A program made the position numbers and the translations under genes. This document shows positions 1-7,354 of a DNA stretch of 14,573 nt, one piece after another. Below the pieces are notes generated by a model that saw only the letters and a program-made list of their open reading frames with translations, made no database searches and was not told the origin of the DNA. Position 1 is the stretch's first letter, and each line of letters begins with the position of its first letter. The stretch is from the NCBI GenBank assembly GCA_028697565.1, contig JAQVEU010000008.1:1-14573 (forward strand), written 5' to 3'. This DNA is from Candidatus Ratteibacteria bacterium (GTDB lineage Bacteria > Ratteibacteria > UBA8468 > B48-G9 > JAFGKM01).

Positions 1-199
1 TCAGGACTTCCTTATGGGTTTTACCTTCTTCCAGAGTAGATATCCTTATATCTGAAAGGGATTCATCATATCTCACCAGGTACTGTTTTATTGCTTGTTT
101 TATTATCCAACTTTTCGGAAGGTCAAGCTCTTTTGTTATTCTATCTAACTTTTTGTTTAACTCATCATCTATCTGGAAAGTAATTATTTTTGCTGGCAT
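1..199 (-). CDS. Ribbon-helix-helix (CopG/RHH-type) regulator or antitoxin, 3' end outside window
   Basis: Reading leftwards from an ATG at 199-197 gives an open frame of 66 codons that runs off the window edge. The start (MPAKIITFQIDDELNKKL) has the short beta strand followed by two amphipathic helices typical of RHH DNA-binding proteins, with DLPKSWIIKQAIKQYL as the second helix region. The acidic, Glu/Lys-rich tail (ISTLEEGKTHKEVL) resembles small RHH antitoxins that bind a RelE/ParE-type toxin. The start is supported by GAGGAG at 210-205 and by a promoter at 272-243 on the same strand. A palindrome lies in the leader, fitting autoregulation. The toxin, if there is one, would lie to the left outside the window. 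The RHH fold is fairly clear; the antitoxin role is inferred. Confidence 0.75.
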   Translation of the reverse strand, partial: MPAKIITFQIDDELNKKLDRITKELDLPKSWIIKQAIKQYLVRYDESLSDIRISTLEEGKTHKEVL

Positions 200-210
200 T
201 TTAACTCCTC

Positions 211-227
211 TTAATAAATTTTATTAA
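211..227. promoter_or_regulatory. 17-bp palindrome in the RHH gene leader, possible operator
   Basis: TTAATAAA and TTTATTAA form perfect 8-bp arms around one central base. The site lies between the -10 box and the Shine-Dalgarno of the RHH gene, about +9 to +25 from the predicted transcription start. RHH antitoxins commonly bind inverted repeats at their own promoter. The sequence is very AT-rich, so chance palindromy is possible. Confidence 0.45.
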
Positions 228-242
228 CTTTTATTGTGTATT

Positions 243-272
243 ATTATACCTCTTCTTTATAAATAGTGTCAA
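243..272 (-). promoter_or_regulatory. Sigma-70-type promoter of the RHH gene
   Basis: On the minus strand TTGACA (272-267) and TATAAT (248-243) are separated by 18 bp, both matching consensus exactly. The predicted start is near 236, giving a leader of about 37 nt before the ATG at 199. An 11-bp palindrome (CATAA-C-TTATG, 290-300) lies just upstream of the -35 box. Confidence 0.75.
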
Positions 273-330
273 TAGCGTGTATAAATATGCATAACTTATG
301 AGCAACATTTTTTCCACCACCACCTATAAA

Positions 331-529
331 TAAACTCTAAATCCAAAACACTAAACTTAAAAGTAAGGATATTTATTCTCGCTACTTGCTACTCTCTACT
401 CGCTACTCTTATATTAAACTCTAAATCCAAAACACTAAACTTAAAAGTAAGGATATTTATTCTCGCTACTTGCTACTCTCTACTCGCTACTCTTATATTA
501 AACTCTAAATCCAAAACACTAAACCTAAA
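331..529 (-). repeat. Tandem 84-bp repeat, about 2.4 copies, with heptamer core
   Basis: A 31-bp module (minus strand: TTTAGTGTTTTGGATTTAGA core) occurs at 331-361, 415-445 and 499-529, exactly 84 bp apart. The two 53-bp stretches between the modules are identical to each other. Each contains a heptamer run based on GAGTAGC. The same unit is found on the plus strand at 14075-14189 with only one intervening stretch, and 5544-5574 holds the 31-bp module alone. Copy number therefore varies between sites. Because the intervening stretches are identical, this is not a CRISPR array. Confidence 0.9.
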
Positions 530-663
530 AATCTCCTCTAACCACCCCCACCTATATCCTCCCCCCTCATATGGGGAGGAATTGAAGGGAACTCCACCCC
601 CACCTATATCCTCCCCCTCATATGGGGAGGAATTGAAGGTATAAAGGAAGGTTAGGGTGGATT
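530..663 (-). repeat. Duplicated G/C-rich hairpin module of the mosaic repeat family
   Basis: Two copies of a module with CCTCCCC/GGGGAGG arms (558-579 and 610-630) lie about 52 bp apart, each followed by GAATTGAAGG. The block ends at 640-663 with the minus-strand version of the motif that elsewhere reads aaatccaccc..aacc. All modules here are inverted relative to the copies at 5398, 12347 and 13931. I see no gene in this stretch; the open frame that crosses it on the minus strand is made of repeat sequence. Confidence 0.85.
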
Positions 664-682
664 TCTTTCCCTCTCTTGCCTC

Positions 683-711
683 TTGTCCATAAAAGCAATC
701 TATGGTATCAT
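683..711 (+). promoter_or_regulatory. Putative promoter of the leuD-icd-purA-ilvB block
   Basis: TTGTCC (683-688, 4 of 6 consensus bases) and TATCAT (706-711, 5 of 6) are separated by 17 bp. The predicted start near 718 leaves a leader of about 30 nt before the leuD-like ATG. It lies just past the repeat cluster. No leader peptide or attenuator hairpin is visible. Confidence 0.5.
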
Positions 712-748
712 CTTTTTCTGTGGTTTTTAAAAAATACTGGAGAGTAAG

Positions 749-1246
749 ATGATACTGAAAGGTAATGCACATAAGTTTGGGGATGATATAAACACTGACT
801 ATATTATCTCCGGTAAATATAAATTCAAAACACTTGATATGAATGAACTATCTACACATTTAATGGAGGATATAGCCCCTGACTTTTACAAAAAGATAAA
901 GAAAGGGGACTTTATTGTTGCAGGCAAAAATTTTGGATGTGGCTCCAGCAGGGAACAGGCACCGCTTGTTATAAAGTATGCAGGAATTCCTGCTGTGATT
1001 GCCAGAAGTTTTGCAAGGATATTTTTCAGGAACGGAATTAATGTGGGACTTGTTCTTGTGGAGGCAGAGACCGATGGTATTGAGACAGGTGATGAGATAG
1101 AGGTAGATATTGAAAAAGGTGAGATAAGAAATATCACAAAGGGTAGTGTGATAAAGTCATCGGTTCTGCCTGATTTTATGCTTAAAATTGTAAAGGCAGG
1201 TGGAGTGGTCAACTATATAAAAGAGAACAAGAGATTTAAACTATAG
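749..1246 (+). CDS. leuD: Aconitase-family small (swivel) subunit, LeuD/HacB type
   Basis: This 165-residue protein is the small subunit of a two-part hydro-lyase that isomerises a hydroxy-acid such as 2-isopropylmalate, homocitrate or citrate. The swivel-domain signature [12 protein letters not shown] is at residues 61-72, and the length is normal for short LeuD proteins. The loop that sets substrate specificity, just after NTDYIISG, reads KYKFKTLD (residues 23-30), unlike the YL-starting loops I recall from characterised isopropylmalate and homoaconitate enzymes. GGAG at 739-742 sits 6 nt before the ATG. The iron-sulfur large subunit is not in the window. Only 10 nt separate it from an isocitrate-type dehydrogenase, so its substrate may be citrate/isocitrate and not isopropylmalate. 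The family is certain; the substrate is open. Confidence 0.9.
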   Translation: MILKGNAHKFGDDINTDYIISGKYKFKTLDMNELSTHLMEDIAPDFYKKIKKGDFIVAGKNFGCGSSREQAPLVIKYAGIPAVIARSFARIFFRNGINVGLVLVEAETDGIETGDEIEVDIEKGEIRNITKGSVIKSSVLPDFMLKIVKAGGVVNYIKENKRFKL

Positions 1247-1256
1247 AGAAAAAAAG

Positions 1257-2336
1257 ATGGGATATAGGATTACACTGATACCTGGAGATGGGATAGGGCC
1301 TGAGATAACTGATGTGGTAAAGAATTGTATAGAGGCGACAGGGGTGGATATTGACTGGGATATACAGGAGGCAGGTGAAACTGCTATTGAGAAATATGGT
1401 ACCCCTATACCTGATAAAACACTGAAGTCCATAGAGGAGAACAAGGTATGTCTTAAGGCACCACTTACCACACCTGTAGGCAGTGGCTTTAGAAGTGTAA
1501 ATGTCTATATCAGACAGCACTTCAATCTTTATGTGTGTCTCCGTCCCTTTAAGTTTTATGAGGGTGTGAGAAGCAGATACAATAATATTGATATCATAGT
1601 GATAAGAGAAAATATGGAGGATTTATATGCAGGAGTAGAGTTTCAACAGGGGAAAGAAGAGACAGAAGAACTTATTGAGTTTATAGAGAAAAGGACAGGG
1701 CAGCGGATAAATAGGGATTCAGGGATAAGTATTAAGCCAATATCCATTAAGAACTCCGAACGACTTGTAAGGTTTGCCTTTGAATATGCAAGGAAAAACA
1801 GGAGGAAAAAGGTAACAGCAGTACACAAGGCAAACATAATGAAGTTTACGGATGGTCTTTTTCTTGATGTGGCAAGAAAAGTATCACAGGAGTATACCGA
1901 TATTGTTTTTGAAGACAGGATTGTGGACAATATGGCTATGCAACTTGTTCAGAAGCCAGAAATGTATGATGTGCTTGCCTGTCCTAATCTTTATGGTGAT
2001 ATCCTTTCTGACCTGTGTGCAGGCCTGGTTGGAGGGCTTGGCCTTTCACCCGGTGCCAATATAGGGGAAGATATAGCAGTCTTTGAAGCAACCCATGGGA
2101 GTGCTCCAAAATACAAGGGACAGAATAAAGTAAATCCTTCCGCACTACTTCTTGCAGGAGTTATGATGCTTGACTATATCGGGGAAAATAAAAGGGCAAC
2201 ACAACTTGAACAGGCACTGGCAGATGTAATTAAAGAAGGCAGGTATCTTACCTATGACTTCAGGGACCCTGGGGATACAAACTATGTAGGTACAAGAGAG
2301 ATGGGTGAGGCAATTATCAGTAAAATAAAAAGATAG
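1257..2336 (+). CDS. icd: Isocitrate dehydrogenase, short type of the isocitrate/isopropylmalate dehydrogenase family
   Basis: This 359-residue beta-decarboxylating dehydrogenase would convert isocitrate to 2-oxoglutarate in the cytoplasm. Residues match E. coli Icd at the isocitrate contacts: Ser80 and Asn82 (GFRSVNVYIRQ), Arg86, Arg96, Tyr124 (RENMEDLYAG), Lys191 (HKANIMKFTDG), Asp224, Asp248 and Asp252. Isopropylmalate dehydrogenases lack the Ser-x-Asn pair. The cofactor loop HGSAPKYKGQNKVNP has Lys285-Tyr286 and Val292, the NADP-type pattern of E. coli Icd, and Tyr333 is also kept. The residue aligned with E. coli Arg395 is Asp, with an Arg one place earlier. It is shorter than E. coli Icd (416 residues). 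It follows the leuD-like gene by 10 nt, with only an A-rich stretch and no good Shine-Dalgarno, so coupled translation is likely. An automated call of leuB is possible but less consistent with these residues. Confidence 0.85.
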   Translation: MGYRITLIPGDGIGPEITDVVKNCIEATGVDIDWDIQEAGETAIEKYGTPIPDKTLKSIEENKVCLKAPLTTPVGSGFRSVNVYIRQHFNLYVCLRPFKFYEGVRSRYNNIDIIVIRENMEDLYAGVEFQQGKEETEELIEFIEKRTGQRINRDSGISIKPISIKNSERLVRFAFEYARKNRRKKVTAVHKANIMKFTDGLFLDVARKVSQEYTDIVFEDRIVDNMAMQLVQKPEMYDVLACPNLYGDILSDLCAGLVGGLGLSPGANIGEDIAVFEATHGSAPKYKGQNKVNPSALLLAGVMMLDYIGENKRATQLEQALADVIKEGRYLTYDFRDPGDTNYVGTREMGEAIISKIKR

Positions 2337-2397
2337 ATTATAAATCTTAAAATCTGCAATCTTCAAATCTTCTAATTCAAAAAAAGGAGAAAAAGGA

Positions 2398-3669
2398 ATG
2401 GTAACAGTTGTCGTTGGAACACAGTGGGGAGATGAAGGGAAGGGTAAGATTATTGACTATCTTGCAGGTGGTATGGATATTATAGCAAGGTATCAGGGTG
2501 GTGGTAATGCTGGTCATACTGTTGTGCTGGAAGACAAAAAATATATCTTTCATCTTGTGCCTTCGGGTATCCTTTATCCTGATAAGATATGTGTTATAGG
2601 AAACGGTGTGGTGGTTGACCCTGTCTCTCTCTTTGAGGAGATAGATGGCCTTGAAAAAAATGGTATTTCTGTGGAAGACCGTCTATTCATTGCGGAGAAT
2701 GCCCATATGACACTTCCATATCACAAGATACTTGACCAGATAGAAGACAGATTTCGCGGTAAAGGTGCCCTTGGAACAACTGGCAGAGGGATAGGTACAA
2801 CATATGCAGATAAGTTTAACAGGATAGGTATAAGAGTTGTTGACTTCCTTGAAGAAGATGTGTTTATGGAAAAATTGAAGATTGCACTGGAACTGAAAAA
2901 CTATCTTTTTAGAGAATATTATAAAGAGGAGATGCTTTCACCTGAAAGAATCTATGAAGAAACAAAAATCTACAGAGGCAGGATAAAAAAAATGGTCAGG
3001 GATGTACACAGGTATCTTAATGAAGAAATAGAAGATGGAAAAGATATCCTTGCTGAAGGTGCTCAGGGTACATTTCTTGACATTGATTTTGGGACATATC
3101 CTTATGTTACTGCCTCAAACTGTATTGCGGGTGGTGCCTGTACAGGACTGGGGATATCTCCAAAGAAAATAAGCCGTATCATAGGTGTTGCCAAAAGTTA
3201 TACCACACGTGTGGGAATGGGACCATTTCCTACAGAACTTAACAATAGTGAAGGTGACTTTTTGAGAAAGGCAGGGGGTGAATACGGTGCCACAACAGGA
3301 AGACCCAGACGGTGTGGATGGTTTGATGCTGTTCTGACAAGATTTGCTGCCTCAGTTAATGGATTGGATGAACTTGTAATGACTAAATTAGATGTTCTTA
3401 CAGGTATTGAGAAAATAAAGATAGCAGTAGCATATGAATTTGACGGTAGGCGCTATAAGGAGTATCCTTTTAATACAAAGGTATTTTTACATTGTGATAT
3501 TGTATATGAAGAGATGGATGGATGGAGTGAAGATATATCAGCAATAAGGAGTTATAGTAAACTACCTGTCAATGCCAGAAGGTATATAGAAAGAATTGAA
3601 GAGATACTGAATGTTTCCATTAGAATGGTTTCTGTGGGTTCTTCACGGGAACAGATAATAGTACGGTAA
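2398..3669 (+). CDS. purA: Adenylosuccinate synthetase
   Basis: This 423-residue GTP-dependent enzyme joins IMP and aspartate to give adenylosuccinate, the first committed step to AMP. The P-loop-like GDEGKGK is at residues 11-17, with the catalytic Asp12 and His40 (GGGNAGHTVV). The IMP/GTP-site segments GTTGRGIGTTYADK, ILAEGAQGTFLD, GPFPTEL and TTGRPRRCGWFDAV are all present, and the length is normal. AAGGAG (2384-2389) lies 8 nt before the ATG. It follows icd after 61 nt of A/T-rich sequence with repeated aatctt motifs, and ends 12 nt before ilvB. It therefore probably sits in one transcript with an unrelated amino-acid gene. Confidence 0.97.
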   Translation: MVTVVVGTQWGDEGKGKIIDYLAGGMDIIARYQGGGNAGHTVVLEDKKYIFHLVPSGILYPDKICVIGNGVVVDPVSLFEEIDGLEKNGISVEDRLFIAENAHMTLPYHKILDQIEDRFRGKGALGTTGRGIGTTYADKFNRIGIRVVDFLEEDVFMEKLKIALELKNYLFREYYKEEMLSPERIYEETKIYRGRIKKMVRDVHRYLNEEIEDGKDILAEGAQGTFLDIDFGTYPYVTASNCIAGGACTGLGISPKKISRIIGVAKSYTTRVGMGPFPTELNNSEGDFLRKAGGEYGATTGRPRRCGWFDAVLTRFAASVNGLDELVMTKLDVLTGIEKIKIAVAYEFDGRRYKEYPFNTKVFLHCDIVYEEMDGWSEDISAIRSYSKLPVNARRYIERIEEILNVSIRMVSVGSSREQIIVR

Positions 3670-3681
3670 GGAGAAGAGACA

Positions 3682-5349
3682 ATGACTGGTGCAGAGATAG
3701 TTGTGAAGTCATTAAGGAAAGAGGGGGTGGATATTATATTTGGATATCCTGGTGGTGTACTGCTTCCTCTTTGTGACCACCTGTATGATAGCGATATAAA
3801 GGTTATACTTGTCAGACATGAACAGGGTGCAGCACATGCTGCGGATGGATATGCAAGGTCTTCAGGCAGGGTAGGTGTGTGTATGGCAACATCAGGACCA
3901 GGAGCAACAAACCTCGTTACAGGTATTGCAACTGCCTATATGGATTCTATCCCTCTGGTTGCTATTACAGGACAGGTGGCAACCCACCTGATAGGCAGTG
4001 ATGCATTCCAGGAGGTTGATATTACAGGGATTACCAGACCCATTACCAAGCACAACTATCTCGTAAAAAATGTTAATGATATAGCAATCACTATAAAGGA
4101 GGCATTTTATATAGCAAGTTCAGGAAGACCTGGACCTGTGCTTATAGACCTTCCTGTTGATGTCCAGAGGGCTGAAGGTAGGTTTGAGTATCCTGAATCG
4201 GTTGAGATAAGAAGTTATAAGCCAACATACGAAGGGCACCCTTTACAGATAGAAAAGGCATGGAAGACCATTAAGGAGGCAAAGAAGCCCCTATTACTTG
4301 TGGGTGGAGGTGTAATCGCTTCCAATGCCTCTGACGAGCTCAGAAGTTTTATTGATAATACAGGGATACCTGCTATCTTTACGCTTATGGGGTTAGGGAG
4401 TGTTCCTATAGAGCATCCTCTTGCTTTAGGTATGCTTGGTATGCACGGTACAAAATATGCCAACTATGCTGTTATTGAGACGGACCTTCTGATTGCTGTG
4501 GGATGCAGGTTTGATGACAGAATTACAGGAGATATTAAAACATTTGCCCCGCATGCGAAGATTATTCATATAGACATAGACCCATCGTCTATAAGTAAAA
4601 ACATTGTTGTGGATATTCCAATTGTAGGGGATGCAAAGAATATACTTATCAAACTCTGTGAAAAGGCAGAGAAACTTGACATAGAACCGTGGGTGAAAAA
4701 GATAAAGGAGTGGAAGAAGAGGTATCCTCTTACCTATGACAAAAACGGTCTGAAGCCCCAGTATATTATAGAGAAACTTTCTTCACTACTTCCTGATGAT
4801 GCGATTATATGTACTGAGGTAGGGCAGAATCAGATGTGGACTGCCCAGTATTATAAATTTAGAAGGCCAAGGACACTGATTACATCAGGTGGACTTGGCA
4901 CAATGGGGTTTGGATTTCCTGCTGCTATAGGTGCACAGGTGGCAAATCCTGAAAAAATTGTTGTGGACATTGCAGGTGATGGAAGTATCCAGATGAACAT
5001 ACAGGAACTTGCCACGGCTGTCTATAACAAACTTCCTGTGAAGATTATTATTCTGAATAATTGTTGTCTTGGTATGGTGCGACAGTGGCAACAACTGTTT
5101 TATAAAAAGAGATATGCCTATACCTGTCTTAAAAACGCAGAGCCGGACTTTGTCAAACTTGCTGATGCATACGGTGCAGTGGGCTATAAAGTAACCTCTC
5201 CGGAGGAGTTTGACAAAATTATTCCAAAGGTTCTTGAAGAGAAAGAGAGGCCTGTACTTGTTGATTGCAGGATATGTGAAGAAGAAAATGTGTTTCCTAT
5301 GGTTCCAGCAGGAGAGTCATTGGACCGGATACTTGAAGGTCTGGCATAA
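3682..5349 (+). CDS. ilvB: Acetolactate synthase, large catalytic subunit
   Basis: This 555-residue ThDP enzyme condenses two pyruvates, or pyruvate and 2-oxobutyrate, in the first common step of valine/leucine and isoleucine synthesis. The ThDP-activating Glu47 lies in [18 protein letters not shown]. The ThDP/Mg motif runs from GDGS (432-435) to NN (459-460). The biosynthetic-type segments [19 protein letters not shown] and LGMVRQWQ are present, which separates it from catabolic pyruvate oxidases. The Shine-Dalgarno AAGGAG (3668-3673) overlaps the purA stop codon, suggesting coupling. The regulatory subunit ilvN normally follows within a few bases, but here lies 327 bp away behind a repeat cluster. 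The bases around its start are shared with ilvN. Confidence 0.97.
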   Translation: MTGAEIVVKSLRKEGVDIIFGYPGGVLLPLCDHLYDSDIKVILVRHEQGAAHAADGYARSSGRVGVCMATSGPGATNLVTGIATAYMDSIPLVAITGQVATHLIGSDAFQEVDITGITRPITKHNYLVKNVNDIAITIKEAFYIASSGRPGPVLIDLPVDVQRAEGRFEYPESVEIRSYKPTYEGHPLQIEKAWKTIKEAKKPLLLVGGGVIASNASDELRSFIDNTGIPAIFTLMGLGSVPIEHPLALGMLGMHGTKYANYAVIETDLLIAVGCRFDDRITGDIKTFAPHAKIIHIDIDPSSISKNIVVDIPIVGDAKNILIKLCEKAEKLDIEPWVKKIKEWKKRYPLTYDKNGLKPQYIIEKLSSLLPDDAIICTEVGQNQMWTAQYYKFRRPRTLITSGGLGTMGFGFPAAIGAQVANPEKIVVDIAGDGSIQMNIQELATAVYNKLPVKIIILNNCCLGMVRQWQQLFYKKRYAYTCLKNAEPDFVKLADAYGAVGYKVTSPEEFDKIIPKVLEEKERPVLVDCRICEEENVFPMVPAGESLDRILEGLA

Positions 5350-5374
5350 AATCTCAGTCAACTGCTGATTGACA

Positions 5375-5660
5375 GTAGCAAGTAGCAAGATAGAAGGAAA
5401 TCCATCCCCACCTTCCTTTATAAATCCCCCCATTCCCCCCCTTTATAAAGGGGGGTTAGAGGGGATTTTGTGAGGGAAGAGTCCCCTTCAATTCCTCCCC
5501 ATATGAGGGGGGAGGATATAGGTGGGGGTGGTTAGAGGGGATTTTTAGGTTTAGTGTTTTGGATTTAGAGTTTATTTATAGGTGGGGGTGGAGAGTAATA
5601 GGAAAAGTTTCTCACCCTCTCCTTTATCCCCTCCCCTCTGAGGGAGGGGAAAAAAGGAAA
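5375..5660 (+). repeat. Mosaic repeat cluster filling the ilvB-ilvN gap
   Basis: The 327-bp gap holds repeat modules and no gene. They are: a heptamer remnant gtagcaagtagcaag (5375-5389); an aaatccatcccc module from 5398; a perfect 20-bp palindrome CCCCCCTTTATAAAGGGGGG (5436-5455); a CCTCCCC/GGGGAGG hairpin (5494-5515); a single 31-bp module (5544-5574); two ggtgggggtgg boxes (5521 and 5581); and a 9-bp-stem hairpin TCCCCTCCC/GGGAGGGGA (5627-5650) followed by AAAAAAGG. The last module runs into the ilvN ribosome binding site. No hairpin is followed by a T-run, so I see no intrinsic terminator. Confidence 0.85.
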
Positions 5661-5676
5661 GAGAGGAGAAGAGACA

Positions 5677-6198
5677 ATGACAGAAAATAATAATGAAAAA
5701 GAAGGTTTGTCCCACATTATTGTTATCACTGTGGAGAATAAGGCAGGGGTACTTGCCAGAATTGCAGGACTTTTTTCTGCAAGGGGCTACAACATAGATA
5801 GTTTATGTGTTTCAGAAACAGAGGACCCAAATGTCTCAAAGATGACACTGACAGTGAAAGGAGACAGGCGGATATTAGAACAGATTTATAAACAGTTGAA
5901 CAAACTTATTGATGTAATAAAGGTAACAGACCTTACAGAGGGTGATTTTATTGATAGGGAACTGGTACTTGTGAAGGTGAAGACACCTACCCCAGCAGCA
6001 AGACAGGAAGTAATGCAGCTGGTAGATGTTTTTAGGGCAAAGGTTGTGGATATAGGAAAACAATCCCTCACACTTGAAATTGTTGGTAAGACATCAAAGA
6101 TTGATGCAATGATTGAGATGTTGAAGGGGTATGGTATAAAAGAGTTGATAAGAACAGGTAAGGTGGCGATTGCACGAGAATATAACCAAAAAAAATAA
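5677..6198 (+). CDS. ilvN: Acetolactate synthase, small regulatory subunit
   Basis: This 173-residue subunit binds IlvB, activates it and confers feedback inhibition by branched-chain amino acids. The N-terminal ACT domain spans about residues 13-85, with the effector-binding motif [20 protein letters not shown] at 21-40. The C-terminal ACT-like domain follows, with [16 protein letters not shown] at its start. A short polar extension (TENNNEKEG) precedes the first domain. GGAG (5665-5668) lies 8 nt before the ATG and is part of a copy of the repeat family. It ends 14 nt before ilvC. Because of the repeat-filled gap to ilvB, it may be transcribed or translated partly separately. Confidence 0.96.
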   Translation: MTENNNEKEGLSHIIVITVENKAGVLARIAGLFSARGYNIDSLCVSETEDPNVSKMTLTVKGDRRILEQIYKQLNKLIDVIKVTDLTEGDFIDRELVLVKVKTPTPAARQEVMQLVDVFRAKVVDIGKQSLTLEIVGKTSKIDAMIEMLKGYGIKELIRTGKVAIAREYNQKK

Positions 6199-6212
6199 CA
6201 AGGAGGCATGAA

Positions 6213-7208
6213 ATGGCAAAGATTTATTATGAGAAGGATGCAGATTTAGAGTTTTTTAAGGGTAAGAAGGTTGGTATTGTGGGCTATGGGAGTCAGGGCA
6301 GGGCACATGCACTGAATCTCAGGGATAGTGGAGTAGAGGTTTTAATAAGTGAACTTGAAGGGACGTCAAACTATAAGAAGGCAGTGGAGGATGGATTTAA
6401 GCCACTCTCTGCTGATGAAGTTGCAAAGAAGTGTGATGTGATAATGATTCTTGTTCAGGATAATGCACAGCCCTTTGTCTACAGGGAGTTTATTGCTCCT
6501 TATCTCTCAGAAGGCAAGGCACTCGGATTTGCGCATGGGTTTTCCATACACTTCGGTCAGATAGTTCCTTCTGCTAACATTGATGTATATATGGTTGCCC
6601 CCAAAGGACCTGGCGACCTTGTAAGAGACCAGTTTGTGCAGGGAAAAGGTGTCCCCTGTATCGTTGCTGTCCAGCAGAACTATACAGGTAATGCAATGAA
6701 ACTTGCACTTGCCTATGCCAAGGGTCTTGGTGGTACAAGGTGTGGTGTTGTTGAAACGACATTTAAAGAAGAGACAGAGACAGACCTTTTTGGAGAGCAG
6801 GTGGTTCTCTGTGGCGGAGTTACACAACTGATAAAATATGCATTTGAGACATTGGTTGAGGCCGGTTATCAACCAGAGGTTGCCTATTATGAGACCTGCC
6901 ATGAACTTAAACTCATAGTGGACCTTATCAACGAGCGTGGCATACAGGGAATGAGGCAGGTTGTAAGCGATACCGCAGAGTATGGGGATATGACAAGAGG
7001 TCCGATGGTTGTAGATGAGGGTGTAAAAGAGAATATGAAGGATGTTCTTGTTGATATTCAGAGTGGTAATTTTGCAAGGGAATGGATTCTTGAAAACACT
7101 GTTGGTAGACCTGTATATAATGCCCTGAAGAGACAATCAGAAGAGCATCTCATAGAAGAGGTTGGCAAAAAGATGCGTGATATGATGCCCTGGTTGAAGA
7201 AAAAATAA
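6213..7208 (+). CDS. ilvC: Ketol-acid reductoisomerase, class I
   Basis: This 331-residue enzyme isomerises and reduces acetolactate or acetohydroxybutyrate, the second common step of branched-chain synthesis. The Rossmann motif GYGSQG is at residues 24-29. Catalytic residues are present: His108 (GFAHGF), Lys131, Asp191 and Glu195 ([10 protein letters not shown]), Glu227 and Glu231 (ETCHELK), and Ser252. The cofactor loop reads [13 protein letters not shown]. Aligned with the usual form GLREGSKSW, the phosphate-binding Arg is Leu48, the Lys is Ser52, and Glu47 stands at the end of beta2. This suggests NADH use. AAGGAGG (6200-6206) is a strong ribosome binding site 6 nt before the ATG. An upstream ATG at 6208 is out of frame. 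Confidence 0.97.
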   Translation: MAKIYYEKDADLEFFKGKKVGIVGYGSQGRAHALNLRDSGVEVLISELEGTSNYKKAVEDGFKPLSADEVAKKCDVIMILVQDNAQPFVYREFIAPYLSEGKALGFAHGFSIHFGQIVPSANIDVYMVAPKGPGDLVRDQFVQGKGVPCIVAVQQNYTGNAMKLALAYAKGLGGTRCGVVETTFKEETETDLFGEQVVLCGGVTQLIKYAFETLVEAGYQPEVAYYETCHELKLIVDLINERGIQGMRQVVSDTAEYGDMTRGPMVVDEGVKENMKDVLVDIQSGNFAREWILENTVGRPVYNALKRQSEEHLIEEVGKKMRDMMPWLKKK

Positions 7209-7257
7209 CTCTGACATACATCCTTTTAGAAGATTAAAAGATTGGAAAATTAGGAAG

Positions 7258-7347
7258 AAATCCACCCCAACCCTTCTTTTCCAAAGGAGTGAGATAGGTT
7301 TTAAGGTTTATAGTTTTGGATTTTGAGTTTACTGTAGGTGAGGGTGA
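7258..7347 (+). repeat. Diverged copy of the mosaic repeat, upstream of the RNA ligase gene
   Basis: The stretch begins aaatccaccccaaccc (7258-7273), has a weak hairpin (cttcttt/aaaggag), then a diverged 31-bp module around 7299-7332, and ends taggtgagggtga, matching the ataggtgggggtgga box of the better copies. The end of the repeat is the apparent Shine-Dalgarno of the next gene. Confidence 0.65.
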
Positions 7348-7354
7348 ATTAAAA

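Noticed and set aside
331..529. CRISPR-like pattern: 31-bp repeats with 53-bp spacers
   Set aside because: Both intervening stretches are identical and the same sequence recurs at 14106-14158, so it is a tandem repeat. No cas genes are present.
473..772. Minus-strand open frame across the left repeat cluster
   Set aside because: It is translated repeat sequence with duplicated peptide segments, and overlaps the leuD promoter and start.
5627..5650. G/C-rich hairpin as an intrinsic terminator, and similar ones at 12537 and 14241
   Set aside because: On the plus strand each is followed by AAAAAA, not a T-run. On the minus strand the T-run comes before the hairpin.
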